Origin: CAIYRG01 sp964494505
GTDB lineage: Bacteria; Pseudomonadota; Alphaproteobacteria; Micropepsales; Micropepsaceae
Direction of reading: 5' to 3'
DNA length: 42,449 nt
Assembly (NCBI GenBank): GCA_964494505.1
Contig: CAZBRO010000038.1
Span: 1-42,449 of the forward strand
A program made the translations under genes and the position numbers. How positions within the stretch are numbered: the first letter of the stretch is position 1; each line of letters starts with the position of its first letter. This document shows positions 7,615 through 15,523 of this stretch, piece after piece. Under the pieces are notes generated by a model. That model was given only the letters and a program-made list of their open reading frames with translations. It had not been told where the DNA came from and ran no database searches.

Positions 7615-9299
7615 TCCGATTTATGAGTGCATTGGTAATCGCGATCGGAATTGCAAATGCGTCCTTCGCTGATGCCCAAGACGCGGACGCGAGTGCCTGC
7701 CAATCTTACTCTGGAACCAGCCAAATCGAATTATCTACATTCCGCGCCTGGGATGAAGCGGTTGTAGGACGACCGAAGCAGATCGCGCTCGTAGTTGGGA
7801 ACAACTACCCGGATGCAGATGGGCATTTCGGAATTAATAGTCTTCAAAATGCCCAATCTGATGCGGAATCGATGCGGAACCTCCTAAGAGCAAAAGGCTA
7901 TCAAGTTGTTTGCTTATTTGAGGTGCGTGAGCAAGACATGTATGCGGCCATGGCGTATTTCACTGCTGCGTGGCAAACGGGTGTAAACGATTATGGGAAT
8001 GTGCAGGGCTTAATCTACTTCGCTGGACATGGTGGGGAACGTGGTCCAGGCGATCCGATTATCATACCTTCGGATTTTTATCGGCCCGGTGAGCAATCGC
8101 TTAGGGACGTGGGGCTGTTTCATCTGTTGTCCTACTTGCCAGATCACGCCGACGGAGATGTTCCGATTGTGATAATTGATGCCTGCCGTAGTGTGGTATC
8201 TGCCTTGCCACCGTTTGAGGCCACATCCCTAAGCACGGTATTTACAGCAACAGCCCCATATAGCCTTGTGCTGACCACATCCGAAGGCGCAGTTGCTGGC
8301 GATGGTACGTTTGTGCCCGCTCTATTAGCCGACGTTGGACAAGAGCGATGGAAAACTCCAGTGGATATTTTGTTGCCCGATCTTACGTATGACATCAAGA
8401 GTTTCCCGCCGCTTAGCGCTTTGGGACAAACACCGTCTGCGCCTTTCGGCGCTTCAGGGTTCGCCGAATTCCTCTGGCAAGCGCCTAACCCGCCGCTATC
8501 TGAAGATGATTATTTATGGGTGTTGGGACGGATCGAGTCACTGCGAAGGCATCCAAGCGCTGAGTCATGTTTTACGTTGAAGGCCATACTCGAATATTTG
8601 GCATCCGTTCCTGCTGGAAACGAATGGCTTCCAAAGGCTCGCAATGCCTTTATGCCTTATGTACAGAGTCTTGGTTGTCAGCGCTTGATTGGCCCTGAGC
8701 TGTCGTTGACAGCACAACTGTTGCCATTGCCGATGGGTTCGGTGATCACACCAATGCGTGGTGCGCCGTCTTCACAAGAATCAAGGGATGTGCTTGCGAC
8801 GTCATCTGCGTCGAGAGCGGACTTATCGTCATCCTCTCAGCAAGCCGGTTCAGCGCAAGGTTCTTTGTCAATAGCCGCTCTCTCCTCACCTAACACTCCG
8901 GTTATTATGCAGCCCGCGGCCTCTGTGTTCGATCAAACCTTTTCAGTACCCATTGATGCGGTGACAGGAACCGTTGCTTCGATCGAGTTAGGGCGTATTG
9001 GTGATTTCATAAAAGCATTCGACAGCGATGAACATCGAATCCGCTCTGTTGACATTGCTGTAGTGCAAACAGGGCGGGAAAAACCGATTGAAGGAGTAAC
9101 CGTGGCGAATGCACTGCTCGAAGCCGGGCGAGAGGCGGCGAGGATCGGTGCACAACTATCTTTGCCGAGTGAGGCATTAGTGGTCCGTCGGGGCGTTCAA
9201 TTGGACCAGACATCGCAGACACTTTGCCTATCCCGTAATGTTCAAGGGCTTTGCCTCCTTGTCCGAGTAACAGTTCCACCTTCAGGGAACGTAAATTAA
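7611..9299 (+). CDS. Exported caspase-like cysteine protease (peptidase C14 / metacaspase fold)
   Basis: The product has 562 residues. A signal peptide covers residues 1-22 (MIRFMSALVIAIGIANAS...). The caspase-like domain spans about 45-260: the first strand is QIALVVGNNYP, followed by LQNAQSDAESMRNLLRAKGY, the catalytic His140 in YFAGHGG and the catalytic Cys192 in IDACRS. These are the dyad and spacing of peptidase C14/metacaspases, which usually cleave after basic or acidic residues. The C-terminal ~300 residues have a Ser-rich stretch at about 390-425 and an unrecognised domain. The start overlaps the trypsin-like gene by four bases. Most bacterial caspase-like proteins are cytoplasmic, so a signal peptide together with an exported S1 protease partner is unusual. 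No effector or gasdermin gene is adjacent. Confidence 0.88.
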   Translation: MIRFMSALVIAIGIANASFADAQDADASACQSYSGTSQIELSTFRAWDEAVVGRPKQIALVVGNNYPDADGHFGINSLQNAQSDAESMRNLLRAKGYQVVCLFEVREQDMYAAMAYFTAAWQTGVNDYGNVQGLIYFAGHGGERGPGDPIIIPSDFYRPGEQSLRDVGLFHLLSYLPDHADGDVPIVIIDACRSVVSALPPFEATSLSTVFTATAPYSLVLTTSEGAVAGDGTFVPALLADVGQERWKTPVDILLPDLTYDIKSFPPLSALGQTPSAPFGASGFAEFLWQAPNPPLSEDDYLWVLGRIESLRRHPSAESCFTLKAILEYLASVPAGNEWLPKARNAFMPYVQSLGCQRLIGPELSLTAQLLPLPMGSVITPMRGAPSSQESRDVLATSSASRADLSSSSQQAGSAQGSLSIAALSSPNTPVIMQPAASVFDQTFSVPIDAVTGTVASIELGRIGDFIKAFDSDEHRIRSVDIAVVQTGREKPIEGVTVANALLEAGREAARIGAQLSLPSEALVVRRGVQLDQTSQTLCLSRNVQGLCLLVRVTVPPSGNVN

Positions 9300-9349
9300 C
9301 GGCTTTTGTCCTGATGTGCTCCCTTTATTGCGCTCGTTTATAGGGAGAA

Positions 9350-9373
9350 CTGTTCTTGCTTTGCAATGAACAG
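9350..9373. terminator. Bulged hairpin between convergent genes
   Basis: CTGTTCTTGC and GCAATGAACAG pair with one bulged T around a TTT loop. The hairpin sits between the end of the caspase-like gene (9299) and the end of the minus-strand recombinase (9413). There is no clear T-run. It may end transcription from either side, but it also resembles the CTGTTC half-site near the first integrase. Confidence 0.4.
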
Positions 9374-9412
9374 AAGCATCGTCAAAGGGCTTGAGCGGAC
9401 CAAAAATGTGTC

Positions 9413-10426
9413 TCAAATCGCGATCCTTTCGACCTCATCGAGCGTGATCTCGTCGCCTGTGCGGTCATAGAGTTTCGTGGTGCGGGGACTTTCGTGCGCG
9501 GCCATGGCCTGTGCGTTTTCGAGAGAGCCACCGTTGCTAAGATAGGCCGTGATCCCCGTCGCCCGAAACGTGTGGCACCCCATGCGCCCGGCCAACCCTG
9601 CGTCGGCTGCGCGCCGCTGGATCATGCGGTAGGCGTCGACCCGGTGCATCGCTTTCTCGGTCAGAGAATCCGTTTTCCTGTTCGCGCTGCGGAAGAGGGG
9701 CGACCGGACATCGCCGCGGATGCCGGCGGCAGCAATGTATTCATCCAGAAATTGTTCCAGCTTGTGGTGCGCCGGCATTTCGTGGCGCTTGCCGCCTTTT
9801 TCGTGAAGGCGCAGCCACCAGCGTTTACCTTCCGCATAGTAGTCCTCGACCCGCATGGCGACGACGGCGCCGACGCGCGCGAAGGAATAGGTCATGACGC
9901 CGATCAGTGCCCGGTCCCGCAGGCCCACGAGCGTCGTGGCATCGATGCTGTCGAGAAGCGCCCGCGCATCCTCTACCGAAAGCACCGGGGTCTTGCCACG
10001 GTTGACGACGTGTTTGGGCCCGCGAACGGCGTGGGCCGGGTTGACGGCGAGGACCTGACCGGTCACCAGCCAATCGAAGCACATGCGAATGGCGGCGAGG
10101 TTCTGCTTCACCGTCGGCTTGCTGTAGGGCTCGTGGGCGTCCTTATGGGGCTTCAGGAGCATTTGCTCGACATAAGCGGCCACATGGAGCGGCTCGATGT
10201 CGGGCAGCTCATGCAGCCCGTGCTTCTCGCACCAAGCGAAAAACCGGCAGACGGCCCGAAAATATGCCTCCCGGGTGTTTTTGTTGCGGATGGTGGCGGC
10301 GAAGAACTCCAGAAACCGCCGCGAGGCGTGCTCGCCGGCGCCGGAAATGAGGCCTGGGACCGCGCTGAGCCCGGATCGGGTCCGGTTGGCGACAACGAGC
10401 GCGCCTGTAGAGGGCTTTTCCACCAT
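9413..10426 (-). CDS. XerC/D-like tyrosine recombinase, full length
   Basis: The product has 337 residues. The N-terminal ~130 residues form the SAM-like core-binding domain (TREAYFRAVCRFFAWCEKHG). The catalytic domain follows with every key residue visible: Arg in SFARVGAV, Lys in EKGGKRHE, the HTFR box, His in MAAHESPRTT and the Tyr nucleophile in KLYDR. It would cut and rejoin DNA at a specific core site, for integration or for plasmid multimer resolution. The ATG at 10426 follows only five bases after a perfect 13-8-13 inverted repeat. The gene is convergent with the protease operon and divergent from the IetAS pair. Its sequence is GC-rich like the backbone, unlike the A+T-richer protease operon. 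Confidence 0.9.
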   Translation of the reverse strand: MVEKPSTGALVVANRTRSGLSAVPGLISGAGEHASRRFLEFFAATIRNKNTREAYFRAVCRFFAWCEKHGLHELPDIEPLHVAAYVEQMLLKPHKDAHEPYSKPTVKQNLAAIRMCFDWLVTGQVLAVNPAHAVRGPKHVVNRGKTPVLSVEDARALLDSIDATTLVGLRDRALIGVMTYSFARVGAVVAMRVEDYYAEGKRWWLRLHEKGGKRHEMPAHHKLEQFLDEYIAAAGIRGDVRSPLFRSANRKTDSLTEKAMHRVDAYRMIQRRAADAGLAGRMGCHTFRATGITAYLSNGGSLENAQAMAAHESPRTTKLYDRTGDEITLDEVERIAI

Positions 10427-10430
10427 GGCG

Positions 10431-10464
10431 ATAGTGTAACATAACGTCCTTTATGTTACACTAT
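10431..10464. promoter_or_regulatory. Perfect 13-8-13 inverted repeat beside the recombinase gene
   Basis: ATAGTGTAACATA (10431-10443) and TATGTTACACTAT (10452-10464) are perfect reverse complements around an asymmetric 8-bp spacer, ACGTCCTT. This is the geometry of a tyrosine-recombinase core site (lox is 13-8-13, dif is 11-6-11). It also overlaps the likely promoter/leader of the recombinase gene, so an autorepressor operator is the alternative. No second copy was seen in the window. Confidence 0.6.
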
Positions 10465-10674
10465 AATTGTGTCTATCGTAGCGCGGGCGAGAGTGAGTCT
10501 TGGGCGACGGCATCTGTCCAGCACAAAGCTGCGCCGTTGAGTTCAGCCATCTTTTGGTAAGCCTTGAAAGCGGATTCTGTTGATGTTCCAGCCAGTTCGG
10601 AGATTTCTGTGTGAACACCTGGTTGATGTGTTAATTTTGGTCCACTGATTTGCCTTCTGACTGGAATGTGTCCC

Positions 10675-11655
10675 GTGGCTCGCAGCGATCTTCTCTTATC
10701 AATAGTCCGCGCGGGTGCTACCGGCGATCGCGTTGCGCTGAGGGCGTCCGTCGAGGCCGCCGTCGCGGAAGAACGCAGCAAGAACCACCACATCCTCGCC
10801 GATCGCCTCCAGCGCGCCTTGAGCAGCGTGACGGTATCGCCGCCGACAACGTCCACGGCGTCCGCCGCTCAAACCGGTAAGGACACGATCCTTGAGACAA
10901 CGCCGAGGCAGCGACTTGAGGACTTAATTCTGCCGTTGCCTGTTTCTGAACAGGTGAGGCAGCTTGTCGAAGAACAGCATCGCGCTGATCTGTTGAGGTC
11001 GCACGGCGTTCAGCCGCGACATCGAGTTTTGCTGTCGGGCCCGCCCGGAAATGGCAAGACCTCCGTGGCTGAAGCCATCGCAGAGCAGCTCGCTGTTCAA
11101 TTTTTCACCGTGCGCTATGACGCGCTGGTCGGCTCTTATCTCGGTGAGACCAATACCCGTTTGGCGCGGCTGTTTGACTATGCGCGCACCGTACCTTGCG
11201 TTCTCTTTTTCGATGAGTTCGATTCCATCGGCAAAGAACGGGGCGACAATCACGAGACGGGCGAAATCAAACGCGTCGTTTCGTTTCTGTTGATGCAGAT
11301 CGACCAACTGCCGAGCTATGTCGTGACCGTTGCAGCGACAAATCACGCGGAGCTGCTCGATCGGGCCGTATGGCGCCGCTTCCAGCTTCGGCTATCATTG
11401 CCGCAGCCGTCGCGCGATGCGCTGGCTGTTTTTTTGAATCGTCAGTTCGAGGCTTGGCCGGAGCCCGTGGGAAGCAAGCCGGAAAATATAGCCTCGAAGC
11501 TGGGCCTTATCAGCTTCGCAGAGGCGTTGGAATTTTGCCAGACGATCCGGCGGCAGCACATCCTGTCGCTTGGTCGTCGAGCGTTAAAAGACATTTTACG
11601 CGAACAAATTGAACTTTGGTCGACCAGAGTCACGCCGCAAGATCATGCCACATGA
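10675..11655 (+). CDS. ietA: AAA ATPase of an IetAS-type defence/stability pair
   Basis: About 326 residues from the GTG at 10675 (MARSDLLLSIVRAG); an ATG at 10666 adds three residues. After a helical N-terminus (about 1-85) comes an AAA domain with Walker A GPPGNGKT (about 122-129), Walker B VLFFDEFDS (Asp180-Glu181) and an arginine-finger region (LLDRAVWRRFQLRL). An AAA ATPase next to a subtilisin-like protease is the IetA/IetS pair, first reported on a Ti plasmid as an incompatibility/stability module and later as an anti-phage system. By that model the ATPase restrains or controls the protease. The gene overlaps the subtilase by 11 bases at the preferred start. Confidence 0.85.
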   Translation: MARSDLLLSIVRAGATGDRVALRASVEAAVAEERSKNHHILADRLQRALSSVTVSPPTTSTASAAQTGKDTILETTPRQRLEDLILPLPVSEQVRQLVEEQHRADLLRSHGVQPRHRVLLSGPPGNGKTSVAEAIAEQLAVQFFTVRYDALVGSYLGETNTRLARLFDYARTVPCVLFFDEFDSIGKERGDNHETGEIKRVVSFLLMQIDQLPSYVVTVAATNHAELLDRAVWRRFQLRLSLPQPSRDALAVFLNRQFEAWPEPVGSKPENIASKLGLISFAEALEFCQTIRRQHILSLGRRALKDILREQIELWSTRVTPQDHAT

Positions 11656-14167
11656 TCCGGGAAAGCCCCTCCTTCGACTGAATGAACCGACGGCAGTTCC
11701 TAAGCGCCGTTCCGGGGGTGGAGGCAGTGAATCGAGACAGTTTAGTCCGGGTGCGCAGGCGTCAGCGTATGGCCCCGTTTTTACCCATTTAAGGGACGTG
11801 CTAAATACGCAAAACCCGACGCTTCAGTTGCGCGCTGATCCGGCTTCTCTCGCGCCAGAGCGCCTACTCGTTTTTGAGGTAACAGGGTCAGTCACAAATT
11901 TTGCGAAAGCGGTCTCCCGAATCGATGGCCTCGAGTTTGCCGGTGAAGAGGAATTGGAGGGCGATGAGCTTGACGAGAATCCTGAATTCTATCTGCTCGT
12001 GCCGCAGCTCAGTGCGCTCGGAGAGATCGTCTCCCTTTGGGAGCAGTGGCAGCAGACAGGCAGGGTTCCGCGGAACTACACGCCTTGGCGGGATTTGTTT
12101 GCTCAGCTGAAGAGTGTCCGGCCATGGGGACCCTCAGACCGCGTTTCGGTTTTTAATCGGGGTTATTTCCACAGCGTCGTCGACGGCGCACCCGATAGCA
12201 CGCCTGTGCGCGTTGAGATTGAGCTTATTTTTCGCGCCAGTGCCGATGCCTCCGATGAAGCGGAAGTGGCGTTTGCAGCGAAAGTCGCCGCGGTGGGGGG
12301 TACGATTGTGCATCGCTCACGACGGGTGGAATTCGCGTATCATGCTGCACTGGTGGACTTGCCGGCTGCGGAGATTCGCCGAATTATCGCGTTGGATCCT
12401 GCCTCGCTCGCCGGCGCCGATCCCGTCGCAAATATAGCACCCCAGAGTGTCGGATCACCGATCGAAGTGGCGGATAGATTGGCCCTGGCCGTTACCGTGC
12501 CGCTCCCAGGCGACGGTACGCCGATCGCTGCGGTGTTTGATGCAGTTCCAGTCCAAGCCCATCCTCTGCTGGCTGGCCGTCTGGCCATCGACGATCCTCT
12601 CGACTTGGAAGCATTGGCCGTTGGACCTCGCGTGCATGGCACTGCCATGGCATCGCTGGTCATACACGGCGATCTCAACGATCAGGCATCTCCAATTAGC
12701 CGCCGCGTCTATTTTCGGCCCGTCATGTACGCGCCAGCGTTTGGAGATGAGCTGTTCCAATCAGATCGACTCGTGATCGACGTTATCTTCGAGGCGATCA
12801 TGCGCATGAGAGGCGGGGCCGCCGCTGAAGTGATCCTCGTCAATCTTTCTCTTGGAGACAAGACAAAGCCGTTCTCGGGTAAAATCTCAACCTGGGCTCG
12901 TGCGCTCGACTATCTCGCATTCACTTACGGCATCCTCTTTCTTGTCAGCGCCGGAAATACAGGCGAAGGAATTACAATCGGGACATATGGAACGACAGCA
13001 GAATTCGACGCCGCGCCTGAAGGCGATCGTGCAACTGCAGTACTCAAGGCGCTCGACGCATTAAAGGCGGATCGGCGAATTTTGGCCCCTGGCGACAGCG
13101 TGAATGCGCTCACGATCGGCGCTTGGCATCGCGACTCGTCTCAGGATGTCTTTCCGGGGACGACTCCCTTTCCGCCCTATAGTCTTGCAGATATGCCAAA
13201 TCTATCCTCGCGGCTCGGTCCCGGGCTGCGTCGGGGTACAAAGCCTGATGCCCTATTTGCCGGTGGCAAGGAGCGCGCGCGCTTTTCTCCTGGTGTAACG
13301 CCTCCTGTGTTATTATCCCACCCGCATCCAAGCCGGTATTGGGGACTCAAAGTAGCGGCACCGCCGGAGAACGGCGTCAGCGGTGCGCATTTTACCATTG
13401 GCACAAGTGCTGCGACGGCGCTTGCCACCCATTCAGCGCATAGAATTTTCGATGCACTCCAAGATGCTTATCCGCAGCTGGTCGCCGCGATGCCCCTCGT
13501 CCAGCGAGCTTTGCTGCTTAAGTCGCTCCTCGTCCACTCCGCATCATGGCGGGACGCTGAGAACTTCATTCGGCCAGTCCTTGATCCGGACCAAGCTTTG
13601 CACCACGAACATTGGCGCCGCGAAGTATGTCGGCATCTTGGGTATGGTTTCGTTGATCCTGAGAATGCAATCGCCTGCGCAGGCGACCGAGCTACGATGT
13701 GGGCTACGGGCGAGCTTGGCCCGGAAGGTTCGTTCACTTTTAACGTTCCGGTCCCGGCTGTCATTGGGGCGAATGCGCATGAGCGAACCGTGCGCGCTAC
13801 ACTTGCTTGGTTCACCCCGATCCTGCCCGGTCATCTCGCCTATCGTGCGGTAAAATTGAAAATCGCATCATTGAGGGATGACGCCTTACATGTTACGGGC
13901 GTCAAGACGACAACTGGCCAGCCTACAAATGCGCAATCGGAGAGTGGCACAATCGTGCATCGCAGATGGTCTGGAACCAACATCGGCAATGCGCACTCGG
14001 CCACGTTCCCGCTCCAAATCCAGAGAGAAAAGGATCGCGGAAGTCCGATTGACGATCTCATACCGTTTGGGCTGGCTGTTTCAATTGAGCTGCCTGGCGC
14101 GGTAGAGATTTATGATCAAGTGCGGGCGGGAATTCTCATTAAGCCGCGGGTGAAAGTTGCTGCTTAG
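11645..14167 (+). CDS. ietS: Subtilisin-like serine protease of an IetAS-type pair
   Basis: About 840 residues from the ATG at 11645 (MPHDPGKPLLRL); a TTG at 11609 would extend it by 12. Residues 1-270 are an N-terminal domain starting with a KPLL...SGGGG segment that I recall from IetS proteins. The peptidase S8 domain follows with the complete triad: Asp299 (AAVFDAVP, where the usual DTG is DAV), His331 (VHGTAMAS) and Ser588 (IGTSAATA). The oxyanion Asn lies in LVSAGNTG. A C-terminal beta-rich domain (about 670-840) completes the protein. There is no signal peptide, so it acts in the cytoplasm. It would be the toxic effector, with IetA as the regulator. A hairpin terminator follows at 14194. 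Confidence 0.87.
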   Translation: MPHDPGKPLLRLNEPTAVPKRRSGGGGSESRQFSPGAQASAYGPVFTHLRDVLNTQNPTLQLRADPASLAPERLLVFEVTGSVTNFAKAVSRIDGLEFAGEEELEGDELDENPEFYLLVPQLSALGEIVSLWEQWQQTGRVPRNYTPWRDLFAQLKSVRPWGPSDRVSVFNRGYFHSVVDGAPDSTPVRVEIELIFRASADASDEAEVAFAAKVAAVGGTIVHRSRRVEFAYHAALVDLPAAEIRRIIALDPASLAGADPVANIAPQSVGSPIEVADRLALAVTVPLPGDGTPIAAVFDAVPVQAHPLLAGRLAIDDPLDLEALAVGPRVHGTAMASLVIHGDLNDQASPISRRVYFRPVMYAPAFGDELFQSDRLVIDVIFEAIMRMRGGAAAEVILVNLSLGDKTKPFSGKISTWARALDYLAFTYGILFLVSAGNTGEGITIGTYGTTAEFDAAPEGDRATAVLKALDALKADRRILAPGDSVNALTIGAWHRDSSQDVFPGTTPFPPYSLADMPNLSSRLGPGLRRGTKPDALFAGGKERARFSPGVTPPVLLSHPHPSRYWGLKVAAPPENGVSGAHFTIGTSAATALATHSAHRIFDALQDAYPQLVAAMPLVQRALLLKSLLVHSASWRDAENFIRPVLDPDQALHHEHWRREVCRHLGYGFVDPENAIACAGDRATMWATGELGPEGSFTFNVPVPAVIGANAHERTVRATLAWFTPILPGHLAYRAVKLKIASLRDDALHVTGVKTTTGQPTNAQSESGTIVHRRWSGTNIGNAHSATFPLQIQREKDRGSPIDDLIPFGLAVSIELPGAVEIYDQVRAGILIKPRVKVAA

Positions 14168-14193
14168 AGTCGGTTCAAGGCGCGTGACATCCC

Positions 14194-14223
14194 GAGCCCC
14201 GGCCCTATCGCTGCCGGGGTCTC
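14194..14223 (+). terminator. GC-rich hairpin after ietS
   Basis: GAGCCCCGG and CCGGGGTCTC pair with one bulge around a short loop, 27 bases after the ietS stop. There is no strong T-run, so this is a plausible but not certain terminator. Confidence 0.5.
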
Positions 14224-14232
14224 AGCCTGACG

Positions 14233-14324
14233 GCAACGATCGGTCGCGGAAAAACGCGTTCTTTCGTGCTTTATGACGTTCCCATCGGTCCGGCGTGCTC
14301 CCTTAAGGTGGCACCCACCAATTC
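14233..14324 (+). repeat. Dispersed module-boundary repeat, copy 1
   Basis: This stretch (GCAACGATCGG..., CTTTCGTGCTTTATGACG, GGCGTGCTCCCTT) aligns at roughly 70% with 22625-22717 in the same orientation. A fragment of it (GGTAACGATCCC) recurs near 23875. It is non-coding and lies between the IetAS and Hxs cassettes. Confidence 0.5.
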
Positions 14325-14361
14325 GATGTACGCGGCAGTTAAACGGAGTTCCAGCTAACCT

Positions 14362-15522
14362 CTAAGGGATCACAATGGCCTTTATGTGATCGCTGTACCT
14401 TAGCTTCGCCGATGAGAAAAATCCCCCACACTCCGCGCGCACGGAGCAGCCCTCGCACTCCGGCATGTACTCATTTTTCCAATCGCTGATGGACCGCTTT
14501 GCATAGGACCATAATGCGCGGTCCGTGATGCAAAGCTGATGATTGTAGATCGAAACCTTAACGCGATTATCCGCAAGAATCCTTGTCGCGTCCAGAAGCT
14601 GCGGCTGGTAGGCGAGCGGATCGATCCAGAGATCATTCAGGTTGGCCTTCGTGAAGCCCGTCATTTCGAGTCCCATCAGGACCACCTGATCGACGAATGT
14701 CAGATTTCTGGCGATGAACCGGGCGAGGTCCGGCAGGCGTTGGTAGGTTTGCTTGTGAATGACCACGCGGATTTCAACTCTCTGGTTGAACCTCTTGAGG
14801 TTCAGGATGCCGCGAAGGGTCTCATCGAACGCACCATCAGCCTGCACGACATAATCGTGAACCTCCGACAAATCCGAATAGATCGGGATGCCGACCATCA
14901 GGTCGTGGTGGTCGATCTGGGCCAGTTGCTCCGCAAACTGGGGATTCACGAAGGCGCGCCCGTTCGACAGAATATGCAGGGCGGTATTCGGCAGATAGGA
15001 TTTGCATTGGCGCACAAGCTGCAAGAACCGTTCGCCGAGCAACGTCGGCTCGCCGCCCGTAAATCCGATTTCGACGGTATCGGGATCAATTAACGGTATG
15101 GCCTCAAGCAACGTATCGACAATCCAGTTGTCGTTCACGTTCCGGGGTGGTTGCGAGCACATAAGGCAGTAATGGTTGCAGCGTTCCGTCAACAGAAAGC
15201 TGTTATGCCGCGCTTCACGCCGGTACAGAACGGAGAATGCGCCGCGTGCCGGCGCTATTCGAACCACATCGCCGCTGCGCAGATATTCATAGCTCGGGGG
15301 CAGGAAGATCGCGGGGGCGTCGTTCGGAACATCACTCGCCTCTCCGTCGGTCAGGAGATACCACGCGAAGCCGGGCGGCATCGGCCCGCCGCGACTTATA
15401 TATCCCTCCGACTTCCTCAGAACGGGCGGACGCTGGGGATCGTCGGAAAGCCGCAGTACCGCAGGACTACCGGCAGCGCCGGTATTGAGTGTTCGCAAAC
15501 CCTGGTTGCGGAGCGTCAGCAT
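14362..15522 (-). CDS. hxsC: Radical SAM enzyme of the His-Xaa-Ser system, HxsC-like
   Basis: The product has 386 residues. The radical SAM cluster motif CxxxCxxC is Cys115, Cys119 and Cys122 (CNHYCLMC), followed by the GFTGGEPTLL motif that binds SAM. A C-terminal Cys group (CEGCSVRAECGG) could bind a further cluster. Size, position and partners match HxsC of the His-Xaa-Ser system described by Haft and Basu: two radical SAM proteins, HxsD and a peptide with HxS repeats. The ATG lies one base after the hxsB stop, so it is translationally coupled. The modification made on the peptide is unknown in the family. Confidence 0.88.
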   Translation of the reverse strand: MLTLRNQGLRTLNTGAAGSPAVLRLSDDPQRPPVLRKSEGYISRGGPMPPGFAWYLLTDGEASDVPNDAPAIFLPPSYEYLRSGDVVRIAPARGAFSVLYRREARHNSFLLTERCNHYCLMCSQPPRNVNDNWIVDTLLEAIPLIDPDTVEIGFTGGEPTLLGERFLQLVRQCKSYLPNTALHILSNGRAFVNPQFAEQLAQIDHHDLMVGIPIYSDLSEVHDYVVQADGAFDETLRGILNLKRFNQRVEIRVVIHKQTYQRLPDLARFIARNLTFVDQVVLMGLEMTGFTKANLNDLWIDPLAYQPQLLDATRILADNRVKVSIYNHQLCITDRALWSYAKRSISDWKNEYMPECEGCSVRAECGGFFSSAKLRYSDHIKAIVIP

Positions 15523-15523
15523 G

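Noticed and set aside
9494..10444. A 316-codon plus-strand frame opposite the recombinase
   Set aside because: It is the antisense shadow of a complete tyrosine recombinase gene.
10473..10856. A minus-strand frame upstream of ietA ending in a Ser/Ala-rich stretch
   Set aside because: Most of it is the shadow of ietA. The rest is too short to support a gene, though a remnant is possible.
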